Assembly (NCBI GenBank): GCA_029569255.1
Contig: JAKQUO010000009.1
Coordinates: 1-59,378, forward strand
Direction: 5' to 3'
DNA from: Acidobacteriota bacterium
GTDB taxonomy: Bacteria; Acidobacteriota; Aminicenantia; Aminicenantales; Saccharicenantaceae
Length of the DNA: 59,378 bases
Below are positions 51,831 to 59,378 of this stretch, in pieces. Each line of letters starts with the position of its first letter. Position 1 is the first letter of the stretch. The translations under genes were made by a program, and so were the position numbers. Under the pieces are notes generated by a model. The model had not been told where the DNA came from, did no database searches, and saw only the letters and a program-made list of their open reading frames with translations.

Positions 51831-52055
51831 ATGAAAAAGAACATGGGACGCCTGGACCGGACGCTCCGGCTTGTCGCCGCGGCGGCGATCGCCCTGCTGC
51901 TCCTCGGCGGCGCGATCGAGGGGACGCTGGCCGTCGCGCTGGCCATTCTGGCCGCGGTCTTCGTCATCACCGCCTTCGTCGGGTTCTGCCCGCTCTACGT
52001 CCCGCTGGGCCTCTCGACGGGGGGGAAGGGCGGCGCGCCCCGGGCCGACGGCTGA
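51831..52055 (+). CDS. DUF2892 (YgaP-like) small inner-membrane protein
   Basis: 74 residues. The start [16 protein letters not shown], two hydrophobic helices and [13 protein letters not shown] form the DUF2892 signature, a two-helix inner-membrane domain often near rhodanese or metal-handling genes. The ATG at 51831 was chosen over a GTG two codons upstream because GAGGAGG lies 5 nt before it. It precedes the copper ATPase gene by 51 bases, so co-transcription is plausible. Function unknown. Confidence 0.82.
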   Translation: MKKNMGRLDRTLRLVAAAAIALLLLGGAIEGTLAVALAILAAVFVITAFVGFCPLYVPLGLSTGGKGGAPRADG

Positions 52056-52106
52056 CCCGCCGTCCGTCCCCGTTCGCCGCGCGAACGTTCAGGAAGGGAG
52101 GCCGCC

Positions 52107-54320
52107 GTGAGCGAAGCCCGCTTCGAGTTCTCCGTCACCGGAATGAGCTGCGCCAGCTGCGCCGCCGCGATCGAGCGCTCGCTCCGCCGGGTCCCCGGCG
52201 TCCGCGAGGCCGTCGTCAACCTGGCCACCGGCCGGGCGACCGTGCTCTACGACGACCGGCGCGCCGGCCGGCGCGAGCTGGCCAAGGCCGTCCGCGACGC
52301 CGGCTACGGCGTCGCCGCCACGGCCGAGGAGGCCGGGGCCGGCCCGGCCAAGGAGTATCGCGCCCTCCGGGCCTCGGTCATCTGGGGCGGCGCCCTGGCC
52401 CTGACGATCTTCCTCGGGAGCATGAGGCGCTGGTTCCCCTGGATGCCGGCCATCCTCCAGGACTTTTTCGTGCTCTGGGCCCTGGCGACGCCGGTCCAGT
52501 TCGTCCTCGGCCTGAGGTTCTACCGGGGCGCCTGGAGCGCCCTCCGGCACGGCACGGCCAACATGAACACGCTCGTCGCCGTGGGGACCTCGGCCGCTTA
52601 CCTCTTCAGCGCGGCGGCGACGGTCTTCCCGGGATTTTTTCGCCGGGCCGGGGTCGAGCCCCAGGTCTATTTCGACACCTCGGCCGTGATCATCGTCCTC
52701 GTCCTGTTCGGGCGCCTTCTCGAGGCCCGGGCCAAGGGACGGACCTCCGACGCCATCCGCCGCCTCATGGGCCTGAGGCCGCGGACGGCCCGGGTCGTCG
52801 AGGCCGGCGGCGAGCGCGAGGTCCCCGTCGAGACGGTCCGCCCCGGCGACGTCCTGGTCGTCCGGCCGGGGGAGAAGGTCCCGGTCGACGGCGTCATCGT
52901 CGAGGGCCGCACGGCGGTCGACGAGTCCATGATCACCGGCGAGAGCATCCCGGCCGACAAGGGCCCGGGCGACGAGGTCGTCGGGGCGACCCTCAACAAG
53001 TGGGGCAGCTTCCGCTTCCGGGCCGTCCGCGTCGGCGAGGACACGGCCCTGGCCCGGATCGTCCGCATGGTCGAGGAGGCCCAGGGGTCCAAGGCGCCCA
53101 TCCAGCGTCTGGCCGACGTCATCGCGGCCCGGTTCGTCCCGGCCGTCGTCGTCGCGGCGTTGCTGACCTTCGGGGCCTGGTGCCTGTTCGGCCCGGAGCC
53201 CCGTTTCGTCTTCGCCTTGCTCAATTTCGTGGCCGTCCTGATCATCGCCTGCCCCTGCGCCATGGGCCTGGCGACGCCGACGGCCATCATGGTCGCGACG
53301 GGCCGGGGCGCGGAGCGCGGCGTCCTCGTCCGCAGCGGCGAGAGCCTGGAGACGATCCATCGCGTGGACACGTTCGTCTTCGACAAGACGGGGACGCTGA
53401 CCAACGGCCGTCCCGAGACGACCGACGTCCTCGCGGCCGCCGGGTCCGGACGGGCCGAGGTGCTCGGCCTGGCGGCCTCGGTCGAGCACGGCTCCGAGCA
53501 CCCCCTCGGCCAGGCCGTCGTGCGCAAGGCCCGGGCCGAAGGCGTTCCCGTCGAGGCGGCCCGGGACTTCCGGGCCCTCGAAGGCATGGGCGTCGAGGGC
53601 GTCGTCGGCGGGAGACGCGTCCTGGTCGGCAGCCTCCGCCTTCTCGAAGCCGAGGGGGTGGACGCCTCGGCCCTGGCGGCGGACGCCGAGCGGTTGACGG
53701 GAGCGGGCAAGACCGCGGCCTTCGTGGCCGTGGACGGGAAGCCGGTCGGCCTCCTGGGCCTGGCCGATACGCTCAAGGCGGGCGCCCGCGAGGCCGTGGA
53801 CGCCCTGCATCGCGCGGGACGGCGGGTGGTCATGCTGACGGGCGACAACGCCCGCACGGCCCGGGCCCTGGCCGCGGAAGCCGGCATCGAAGAGGTCCGG
53901 GCCGAGGTCCTGCCGGGCGACAAGGCGGAGGTCATCCGCGCGCTCCAGGCGGAAGGGCGGCGGGTGGCCATGGTCGGCGACGGCATCAACGACGCCCCGG
54001 CCCTGGCCCAGGCCGACGTCGGGCTGGCCCTGGGCACGGGGACCGACGTGGCCATGGCCTCGGCCGACATCACCCTCATGTCGGGAGACCTGGGGGGAGT
54101 GGTGTCGGCCGTCGCCCTCAGCCGGAAGACCATCCGGACCGTCCGGCAGAACCTGTTCTGGGCCTTCGCCTACAACGTCGTCGGCATCCCGGTCGCGGCC
54201 GGGGTCCTCTATCCCTTCCTGCGGGTCCGCCTCGACCCGATGATCGCCTCGGCCGCCATGGCCCTCAGCTCGGTGTCGGTGGTGTCGAACTCCCTCCGGC
54301 TCCGCCGCGCCCGCATTTAG
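52107..54320 (+). CDS. copA: Copper-translocating P1B-type ATPase
   Basis: Cu(I)-exporting heavy-metal P-type ATPase, 737 residues. One N-terminal HMA domain carries GMSCASC (Cys15/18). The transmembrane metal site is CPC in [12 protein letters not shown]. Also present are phosphorylation DKTGTLT, SEHPLG (HP locus), the TGDN segment and [16 protein letters not shown]. The C-terminal helices include [12 protein letters not shown] and [17 protein letters not shown], typical of CopA-type copper pumps. It has a GTG start with GGAAGGGAGG upstream. No regulator or chaperone gene is adjacent. Confidence 0.95.
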   Translation: MSEARFEFSVTGMSCASCAAAIERSLRRVPGVREAVVNLATGRATVLYDDRRAGRRELAKAVRDAGYGVAATAEEAGAGPAKEYRALRASVIWGGALALTIFLGSMRRWFPWMPAILQDFFVLWALATPVQFVLGLRFYRGAWSALRHGTANMNTLVAVGTSAAYLFSAAATVFPGFFRRAGVEPQVYFDTSAVIIVLVLFGRLLEARAKGRTSDAIRRLMGLRPRTARVVEAGGEREVPVETVRPGDVLVVRPGEKVPVDGVIVEGRTAVDESMITGESIPADKGPGDEVVGATLNKWGSFRFRAVRVGEDTALARIVRMVEEAQGSKAPIQRLADVIAARFVPAVVVAALLTFGAWCLFGPEPRFVFALLNFVAVLIIACPCAMGLATPTAIMVATGRGAERGVLVRSGESLETIHRVDTFVFDKTGTLTNGRPETTDVLAAAGSGRAEVLGLAASVEHGSEHPLGQAVVRKARAEGVPVEAARDFRALEGMGVEGVVGGRRVLVGSLRLLEAEGVDASALAADAERLTGAGKTAAFVAVDGKPVGLLGLADTLKAGAREAVDALHRAGRRVVMLTGDNARTARALAAEAGIEEVRAEVLPGDKAEVIRALQAEGRRVAMVGDGINDAPALAQADVGLALGTGTDVAMASADITLMSGDLGGVVSAVALSRKTIRTVRQNLFWAFAYNVVGIPVAAGVLYPFLRVRLDPMIASAAMALSSVSVVSNSLRLRRARI

Positions 54321-54454
54321 CCCGGCGGCCCGACCGGGCCACGGACCGGGGCGGTCTCGGATGCGAGGCCCGAGGCGTGAAGCCGCGCTCGGCGGGGCTG
54401 CCGGTCCCCGGGAACGAAGCGGATGGGGCCGGATCGGTTCGCGGCTGATCCGGG

Positions 54455-55306
54455 CTAGAAGACGAAGCGCAGAGCCAACCCGGCCCGGATGTAGGACGGG
54501 TTGACGCGGATCGTCCCCAGCCCGAGCGCGGCCTCGATTTGGTCGAGGGCCTGGGTGATGAGGTCGTCTTCGGCGAGGCGCAGCTGCTGGTCGGACCCGG
54601 CCGCGCCGTACCAGCGCAGGTCGAAGGCCAGGATGATGTTCCGGGCGGCCGCGTAGGCCGCTTCGACGCCGGCGTTCAGGCCGTATTTCGTCTGGGGACC
54701 GAAATCCGCGACCATATGGTAGGTCCCGCCGCGGAGCGTGTAGACGCCGGCCTCGTAGGACAGGTCGTAGAAGGTGTAGTCGATGTAGCCGGCCCGGCCC
54801 TCGAAATGGAAGACGCTCGGCCCCGCCGAGGCGCTGATGGACAGGTTGTCGGCGACGCGGAAACGGGCCAGGGCGTTGAGGCTGAAGGTCGTCTCGCTGA
54901 GGCTGCCGCTCGAGTCGAGCGCCCCGAACTCCGTGACCCGTGTCTCGGGCTGGAAGGCTTGGAACTGGGCCGTGACGGTGTAGGGGGCGGAGGAGCCGCC
55001 GATCCCCGGCCGATGGTAGTCGGCCAGGACCTGGAGCCCGATGTTCTCGGCGAACAGGACGTTGAGGAACCCGTTCAGGCCGTAGGTCGTCCTGCCCTTG
55101 AAGGTGACGCGCTGCTCGGCCGAGCTGGCGATGTAGTTGGCCGGCGGGTCGAAAGGCGGCCGGTACCGGTTGACGTAGCGGGCGTTAAGGGACGGGCCGA
55201 CCAGCGTCCAGCCGAAGCCGAGCTCGAAGCGGAAGTCCGCCCCGAGGGCGGCCGGGGCCGCGGCGAGCAGGGAAAGGCAAAGAGCCGGGAAAAGCTTCCT
55301 TCTCAT
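54455..55306 (-). CDS. Outer-membrane beta-barrel protein, unknown function
   Basis: 283 residues. A signal peptide (MRRKLFPALCLSLLAAAPAALG) is followed by a beta-strand-rich chain that ends YIRAGLALRFVF, an outer-membrane C-terminal signature. Segments such as KYGLNAGVEAAYAAARNIILAFDLRWYG resemble OmpA/OmpW-like barrels. No known domain is recognised. The ATG was chosen for the signal peptide, with AGGAGG about 11 nt upstream. A longer frame upstream overlaps the -10 element. Confidence 0.7.
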   Translation of the reverse strand: MRRKLFPALCLSLLAAAPAALGADFRFELGFGWTLVGPSLNARYVNRYRPPFDPPANYIASSAEQRVTFKGRTTYGLNGFLNVLFAENIGLQVLADYHRPGIGGSSAPYTVTAQFQAFQPETRVTEFGALDSSGSLSETTFSLNALARFRVADNLSISASAGPSVFHFEGRAGYIDYTFYDLSYEAGVYTLRGGTYHMVADFGPQTKYGLNAGVEAAYAAARNIILAFDLRWYGAAGSDQQLRLAEDDLITQALDQIEAALGLGTIRVNPSYIRAGLALRFVF

Positions 55307-55332
55307 TGGCTTGGCGCCTCCTGGCGGGCTGA

Positions 55333-55361
55333 AGATTAACACGCCGGTCCGGAAAAGTCAA
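55333..55361 (-). promoter_or_regulatory. Promoter of the barrel gene
   Basis: TTGACT and TAATCT are 17 bp apart on the minus strand. The -10 ends about 26 nt before the ATG. Confidence 0.55.
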
Positions 55362-55494
55362 CCCCCGGGACCGTCCAAGTCCTTTAAGATCAATCCTTTT
55401 CGGTCAGGGGGCCGGCCGGTCCGGACCGGCTCGCCCGAAGGGGGGGAGGGCGCCCGATGAGAGGAGATAGGGGGAAGGGCGGTCCCGGGGACGG

Positions 55495-56523
55495 CTAGCC
55501 GAAGAAGACCTTGGCGATCTCGTAGAGGTCGGCGTCCACGGTCTTGGGCTCGGCCAGGGCCTCTTCGAAGGGCACGTGGACGATCCTGTTCCCTTGGAGC
55601 CCGACCATGTAGCCGAACTTCTCCTGCTGGACCATGTCGATGGCCGCGACGCCGAACCGGGTGGCCAGGATGCGGTCGAAGGCCGTCGGCGAGCCGCCCC
55701 TCTGGATGTAGCCGAGGACGGTGACCCGGGTGTCGATGGCCGTGCGCATCTCGATCTCGCGGCCGATGAGGTTGCCGACGCCGCCCAGCCGGACGTGGCC
55801 GAAGGCGTCCTTCTCGCCGGACAGGGCGATCAGGCTGGAGTCCTTGGGCCGGGCCCCCTCGGCCACGACGACGATGCTGAACATCTTGCCCCGCTCCCGG
55901 CGGCTCTGGATCTGGGCGCAGACCTCGTCGAGATCGAAGGGGAACTCCGGGATGAGGATGATGTCGGCCCCGCCGGCGATGCCGCCCTCGACGGCGATCC
56001 AGCCGGCGTTCCGGCCCATGACCTCGACGACCATGACCCGGTGATGGGCCTCGGCAGTCGTGTGCAGGCGGTCGAGCGCCTCGGCGACGATCGAGACGGC
56101 CGTGTCGAAGCCGAACGTGTAGTCGGTGCCGCGGAGGTCGTTGTCGATCGTCTTGGGCACGCCGACGCAGCGCAGGCCCTTGTCGTGGAGCTTGCTGGCG
56201 ACGCCGAGCGTGTCCTCGCCGCCGACGGCGATGACCGCGTCGAGCTCGAACTTCTCGACCTGGGCGAAGATCTTGCCCACGCCGTCCTCGACCTTGAAGG
56301 GATTGGTCCGGGTCGTGCCCAGGATCGTCCCGCCCCGGGGCAGGATGCCGGAGATCGAGGCCAGGTCGAGCGGCAGGATCCGGCCTTCGATGAGGCCCAG
56401 CCAGCCGTTCTTGATGCCCAGGATGTCGAAGCCGTAATGGACGATGCCCTTGCGGGCCACGGCCCGGATGACGGCGTTGAGGCCGGGGCAGTCGCCCCCG
56501 CCGGTCAGGATCCCGACTCTCAT
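55495..56523 (-). CDS. 6-phosphofructokinase, PPi-dependent type by residues
   Basis: Phosphofructokinase, 342 residues, with LTGGGDCPGLNAVIR, the catalytic PKTIDND loop, EVMGRNAGWIA and LGYIQRGG. Two discriminating residues align by number with E. coli PfkA: Asp104 in GGEDT (Gly104 in ATP enzymes) and Lys124 in PKTIDND (Gly124 in ATP enzymes). This pair is the established signature of pyrophosphate-dependent PFK, so a reversible PPi-linked step of glycolysis is predicted. The ATG follows GGAGG by five bases, and the upstream frame was rejected. No kinase or pyrophosphatase partner is nearby. Confidence 0.92.
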   Translation of the reverse strand: MRVGILTGGGDCPGLNAVIRAVARKGIVHYGFDILGIKNGWLGLIEGRILPLDLASISGILPRGGTILGTTRTNPFKVEDGVGKIFAQVEKFELDAVIAVGGEDTLGVASKLHDKGLRCVGVPKTIDNDLRGTDYTFGFDTAVSIVAEALDRLHTTAEAHHRVMVVEVMGRNAGWIAVEGGIAGGADIILIPEFPFDLDEVCAQIQSRRERGKMFSIVVVAEGARPKDSSLIALSGEKDAFGHVRLGGVGNLIGREIEMRTAIDTRVTVLGYIQRGGSPTAFDRILATRFGVAAIDMVQQEKFGYMVGLQGNRIVHVPFEEALAEPKTVDADLYEIAKVFFG

Positions 56524-56566
56524 GAAGACCTCCGCAGACGCTCCTCCGGGCCCGTTTCCGCGAGAG

Positions 56567-56595
56567 AGTATACTCCCGGGGCCGGCGCGGTTCAA
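56567..56595 (-). promoter_or_regulatory. Promoter of the phosphofructokinase gene
   Basis: TTGAAC and TATACT are 17 bp apart on the minus strand, divergent from the folD promoter. Confidence 0.6.
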
Positions 56596-56615
56596 GGGCC
56601 CGGCCTTGACCGCCC

Positions 56616-56644
56616 TTGACCGCCCGGGCCCTCTCGTTTAAAGT
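56616..56644 (+). promoter_or_regulatory. Promoter of folD
   Basis: TTGACC and TAAAGT are 17 bp apart. The -35 region is a direct repeat, CTTGACCGCC twice in tandem, so two overlapping -35 choices exist. The leader is about 30 nt. Confidence 0.55.
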
Positions 56645-56680
56645 AAGGGAGGCACGAGAACGATCATCGAGGAGGACGGC

Positions 56681-57571
56681 ATGGCGGCCACGATCATCAG
56701 CGGCAAGGACGTCTCGGCGGAGATCCGCGAGGAGCTCAAGGAGCGGGCGGCCCGCCTCAAGGAGAAGGGACACGCGCCCGGCTTGGCCGTCGTCCTCGTC
56801 GGCGAGGACCCGGCCTCGGTGTCCTACGTCACGGCCAAGGGCAAGGCGGCCGAGGAGATCGGCATCTTCGAGACGACCATCCGGATGCCGGGAGACTCGT
56901 CCGAAGAGGAGATCCTCCGCCAGGTCGACGATCTCAACCGCGACGACCGCTACGACGGCTTCCTCGTCCAGCTGCCCCTGCCGAGGTACGTCAACGCGGG
57001 AAAGGTCATCAACCTCATCTCGCCGGACAAGGACGTCGACGGCTTCCACCCCGTCAACGTCGGCAAGATGCTCCGGGGCGAGCCCTGTCCGCTGCCGTGC
57101 ACGCCCTACGGCGTCGTCCAGCTGCTCGTCCGCGGCGGCTACGGCCCGGACGGCAAGCACGTCGTCGTATGCGGCCGGAGCAACATCGTCGGCAAGCCGC
57201 TGGCGGCCATGCTCATCCAGAAGCGGAAAGGGGCCAACGCCACGGTGACGGTCTGCCACACGGCCACGCCCGACCTGCGCCGGTTCACCCTCCAGGCCGA
57301 CATCCTCGTCGCGGCCATGGGCGTCCCGCGGGCCATCAAGGCCGACATGGTCCCGGACGGCTGCGTCGTCATCGACGTCGGGGTCAACCGGGTGCCGGAC
57401 GCCGCGGCGGCCAAGGGCTTCCGCCTCGTCGGCGACGTCGACTTCGAGCCCATCAAGGAGAAGGCCTCGGCCATCACCCCGGTGCCGGGCGGCGTCGGGC
57501 CGATGACGGTGACCATGCTCATGATGAACACGATCGAGGCGGCCGAGCGCAAGGCCGGGCTCATCTCCTGA
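56681..57571 (+). CDS. folD: Bifunctional methylenetetrahydrofolate dehydrogenase/cyclohydrolase
   Basis: Interconverts methylene-, methenyl- and 10-formyl-tetrahydrofolate, 296 residues. The catalytic Tyr49-xxx-Lys53 (SYVTAKGK) is present, followed by FLVQLPLPRYVN, SPDKDVDGFHPVNVG, PCTPYGVVQLL, the NADP site VVCGRSNIVGKPLAAML, and the C-terminal TPVPGGVGPMTVTMLM. Expected length. The ATG is preceded by GAGGAGG. The AIR-synthase-like gene follows by 14 bases. Confidence 0.96.
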   Translation: MAATIISGKDVSAEIREELKERAARLKEKGHAPGLAVVLVGEDPASVSYVTAKGKAAEEIGIFETTIRMPGDSSEEEILRQVDDLNRDDRYDGFLVQLPLPRYVNAGKVINLISPDKDVDGFHPVNVGKMLRGEPCPLPCTPYGVVQLLVRGGYGPDGKHVVVCGRSNIVGKPLAAMLIQKRKGANATVTVCHTATPDLRRFTLQADILVAAMGVPRAIKADMVPDGCVVIDVGVNRVPDAAAAKGFRLVGDVDFEPIKEKASAITPVPGGVGPMTVTMLMMNTIEAAERKAGLIS

Positions 57572-57585
57572 CGAGACGGGCGGCG

Positions 57586-58623
57586 ATGAAGATCGGCAAG
57601 ATCGACGAGGCGGATTTCCGCGAGCTCATCCTGGGCAAGTTCGGCCGCCGCGACCCGAGCGTCATCGTGCCGCCCCGGACGGGCATCGACGCCGGGGCCG
57701 TCGATATCGGGCGCGGCCGGGTCCTGGTCGTGGCCGAGGACCCGATCTTCACCATGCCCCGCCTGCCCCTCGAGATGTTCGGGCGCTTCGCCGTCCACAT
57801 CGGGGCGAGCGACGTCGCCGTCATGGGCCTGCCGCCCCGCTATCTGACCTACACGCTGCTGCTGCCGCCGGACACCCCGCGGGACGACATCCGGCGGATC
57901 GTCGGCTCGATCCACGCGGCCGCCCGGGGCCTCAAGATCGCCATCGTGGGCGGCCACACCGGGTTCTATCCCGGCTTCGCCGCGCCGACGATCGGCGGCG
58001 TCACCGTGTTCGCCGTCGGCCGCCGCCGGGACCTGATCACGCCGGCCGGGGCCCGGCCCGGGGACGAGGTCATCCTGACCAAGGGGCCGGCCATCGAGAC
58101 GACCGCCCTTCTCGCCTCGCTCCGCGAGAGCGAGCTCCTGGCCCGGCACGACGCCCGGCTCGTCGGCAGGGCCAAGGCCCTGGCCCGGTCCATCACCGTC
58201 GTCGAGGACGCGCTCACGGCCGCGGCCGCGGGCGGGGTCACGGCCATGCACGACGCCACCGAAGGCGGCGTCATGGGCGGCCTGTACGAGATCGCGGCCG
58301 CCAGCCGCGTGGGGATGGAGATCGACGAGGCGCTGTTCGTCTATCCCGACGCGGTCCGGATGGTCTGCGACGCGTTCGGGATCGATCCCGTGCGGTCCAT
58401 CGCCGAGGGCAGCCTTCTCGTCACGGCGCGCCCCGGCCGGAGCGCGGCCGTGCTGGCCCGCCTGAGGAGGAAGCGCATCGCCGCCTCGGTCGTCGGCCGC
58501 GTCGTCCGCGACCCGGAAGTCCGGACGCTCCGGCGCGCCGACGGGCGGGTCGAGCGGCTCGAGATCCCCGCCCAGGACCCCTTCTGGCCCGCCTTTTTCG
58601 AGGGCCTGGGCCGCCAAGGGTAG
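57586..58623 (+). CDS. AIR synthase-related (PurM/HypE/ThiL-fold) protein
   Basis: PurM-superfamily ATP-binding protein, 345 residues, of the kind annotated 'AIR synthase related'. An N-terminal dimerisation/ATP segment (RTGIDAGAVDIG, VVAEDPIF, GASDVAVMGLPPRYLTYTLLLP) is followed by VGGHTGFYPG and a C-terminal domain starting GDEVILTKGPAIETT, with MHDATEGGVMGGLYEIA. That wording resembles HypE and archaeal relatives more than PurM. No hyp or pur genes are nearby. The biochemical role is unknown. Proximity to folD could hint at one-carbon or purine chemistry, but that is weak. Confidence 0.83.
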   Translation: MKIGKIDEADFRELILGKFGRRDPSVIVPPRTGIDAGAVDIGRGRVLVVAEDPIFTMPRLPLEMFGRFAVHIGASDVAVMGLPPRYLTYTLLLPPDTPRDDIRRIVGSIHAAARGLKIAIVGGHTGFYPGFAAPTIGGVTVFAVGRRRDLITPAGARPGDEVILTKGPAIETTALLASLRESELLARHDARLVGRAKALARSITVVEDALTAAAAGGVTAMHDATEGGVMGGLYEIAAASRVGMEIDEALFVYPDAVRMVCDAFGIDPVRSIAEGSLLVTARPGRSAAVLARLRRKRIAASVVGRVVRDPEVRTLRRADGRVERLEIPAQDPFWPAFFEGLGRQG

Positions 58624-58641
58624 GGGAGGGGGGGCCGGCAG

Positions 58642-58661
58642 GGAGCGGGAGAGCCCGCTCC
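58642..58661. terminator. Terminator-like hairpin between convergent genes
   Basis: A perfect 8-bp stem, GGAGCGGG / CCCGCTCC, with a four-base AGAG loop lies 18 bp past the AIR-synthase-like stop and 20 bp past the rrf2 stop. It could act on both strands. No T-run. Confidence 0.6.
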
Positions 58662-58681
58662 GGCCGGAAGACGGGGCCCGG

Positions 58682-59134
58682 TCAACGGCCGGCGCGGGCC
58701 TGGGCCTTCCGGCCCTTCTTCCCGGCCCGGGCCATGACGTCCCTCAGGGTGAGGCTCTCGAAGTAGTCCCGCAGGAGGTCGCTCGCGCCCTTCCAGATGT
58801 CGAAGGTCGGGCAGGTCCCGACGAACTCGCAATAGGAGCCGTCCTCGAGGCACTCGACGAGGCAGCAGTTGCCCTCGACGGCCCTGAGAATCTCGCTGAG
58901 CCTGATGTCCTCGGGCCCGCGGGCCAGGCTGTAGCCCCCGCCGGCGCCGCGGACGCTCTTGACCAGGCGGTTGATCTTGAGGGGGATGATGATCTGCTCG
59001 AGGTAGCGGATGGAGATCCTCTCCTCCTCGGCGATGCGCTTGAGGATGACGGCGTCGGCCCCGTTCCCGTAGTGACGGGCCAGGTTGAGCATCAGACGTG
59101 TGCCGTAGCGGCCCTTGGTCGAAAGCTTGATCAT
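58682..59134 (-). CDS. Rrf2-family (IscR-like) transcriptional regulator with cysteines
   Basis: 150 residues. The N-terminal winged helix starts MIKLSTKGRYGTRLMLNLA and includes RISIRYLEQIIIPLKINRLVKSVRGAGGGYSLAR, the Rrf2 signature. Cysteines at about 95, 102 and 108 (spaced x6 and x5) lie where IscR ligates its 2Fe-2S cluster, so Fe-S sensing is likely. Two extra cysteines (90, 91) precede them. AAGGAG lies 6 nt before the ATG. No isc or suf genes are in the window. Targets are unknown. Confidence 0.92.
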   Translation of the reverse strand: MIKLSTKGRYGTRLMLNLARHYGNGADAVILKRIAEEERISIRYLEQIIIPLKINRLVKSVRGAGGGYSLARGPEDIRLSEILRAVEGNCCLVECLEDGSYCEFVGTCPTFDIWKGASDLLRDYFESLTLRDVMARAGKKGRKAQARAGR

Positions 59135-59158
59135 GGCCGGCTCCTTGGTCCTCGCTCC

Positions 59159-59187
59159 ATTCTACAGGACGCGCCGGCGGAAATCAA
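59159..59187 (-). promoter_or_regulatory. Promoter of the Rrf2 gene
   Basis: TTGATT and TAGAAT are 17 bp apart on the minus strand. Further upstream is an AT-rich stretch (59182-59220), unusual here, that may hold operator sites for Rrf2 or another regulator. Confidence 0.55.
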
Positions 59188-59238
59188 CATTGTTTTATAG
59201 GAATTATCAGATTAGTCAATCGGGCGCCGGCCGACGCC

Positions 59239-59287
59239 TGTTAGCAACTTTTGAAAAGTGAACTGTTATCTGATTCAAAAGTGAACT
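59239..59287. mobile_element. Probable terminal repeat region of an insertion sequence
   Basis: The stretch starts TGTTAGCAAC and contains two exact copies of AAAAGTGAACT (59254-59264 and 59277-59287). Repeated short motifs near a TG-starting end are typical of some IS families, such as IS21- and ISNCY-like elements. The second repeat also encodes the C-terminus of the minus-strand frame below. The element would continue past the window edge. Family not assigned. Confidence 0.45.
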
Positions 59288-59378
59288 CTTGGGAACTGGG
59301 AGAGGGGGTAGACGAGAGAGTGGACCATTCGGTTGTCCCACCAGAAGCGGAGCTGGAGAGAACCGCGCACGAGGTTTG
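59275..59378 (-). CDS. C-terminal tail of a probable transposase (5' end outside window)
   Basis: An open frame enters from the window edge on the minus strand, giving 33 residues with SLQLRFWWDNRMVHSLVYP near the middle and ending PRVHF before TGA. The stop codon lies within the AAAAGTGAACT repeat, as expected for a transposase whose gene ends at the IS terminus. I recall similar tails in integrase-type transposases, but this cannot be verified from 33 residues. The codon use and base composition differ from the adjoining genes. Confidence 0.4.
   Translation of the reverse strand, partial: NLVRGSLQLRFWWDNRMVHSLVYPLSQFPRVHF

Noticed and set aside
54327..54340. GGCCC-GACC-GGGCC hairpin after copA
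   Set aside because: Five-bp stem without a T-run is too weak to call a terminator in this background.

Overview
The window is about 59 kb of very GC-rich DNA (roughly 70% by eye) from a diderm bacterium. Evidence for two membranes is TolC, several outer-membrane barrels and many lipoproteins. Genes are tightly packed, with frequent ATGA or TGATG overlaps and usually sigma70-like promoters (TTGACA-like and TATAAT-like hexamers 16-18 bp apart). Tat-exported oxidoreductases, GH109, Ig/beta-propeller lipoproteins, TrpB2 and a PPi-type phosphofructokinase suggest an Acidobacteriota-like lineage (possibly Aminicenantes-type). That taxonomic guess is weak, because no rRNA is present.

Layout. 1-7143: the end of the spc operon and the alpha operon (rpsE, rpmD, rplO, secY, adk, map, infA, rpmJ, rpsM, rpsK, rpsD, rpoA, rplQ), closed by a hairpin. 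7232-12069: a cell-wall block with an NlpC/P60 peptidase, a divergent dipeptide epimerase lipoprotein, a class-A-lactamase-like serine hydrolase and a LysM lytic transglycosylase. 12132-18336: galE, a CCA-adding-type enzyme, a C1B-type protease, a LEA2-like exported protein, an outer-membrane barrel and tsaC. 18404-22123 (minus): larC-folE-metG. 22231-25401 (plus): mtnP, a PfkB kinase and a tryptophanase-family lyase, tail-to-tail with trpB2. 27068-30721: an M28 peptidase, a small barrel and a Tat-exported GH109-type enzyme. 30787-38045: a TetR regulator followed by a complete efflux operon (HlyD-type adaptor, ATPase 1, TolC, ATPase 2, two ABC-2 permeases), laid out like E. coli cecR-ybhGFSR but with the ATPase split and TolC inserted. 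38117-43705: a GH5-type lipoprotein and CapA, convergent with an M20 amidohydrolase / Glu-racemase-like / ATP-grasp ligase operon. 43907-51711: queA-ruvB, a large Ig/propeller lipoprotein, a sulfotransferase-like gene, and yebC-ruvC-ruvA. 51831-56523: DUF2892, a copper P-type ATPase, a barrel and a PPi-type PFK. 56681-59134: folD, an AIR-synthase-like protein and an Rrf2 regulator. The last ~140 bp look like one end of an insertion sequence.

The most striking signal is a tryptophan attenuator upstream of trpB2. A consensus promoter is followed by a 28-residue reading frame with Trp-Asn-Trp-Trp codons, then by mutually exclusive GGGCGG/CCGCCC pairings and a strong hairpin, about 250 nt before the trpB2 start. 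Second is the TetR gene. A consensus promoter places the transcription start on its GTG codon, and a nearly perfect 12+5+12 bp palindrome covers that codon, which fits a leaderless, self-repressed regulator of the efflux operon. Several other genes here (trpL, larC, the LysM transglycosylase, the M28 peptidase) also have a -10 element only about 9-10 nt from the start codon.
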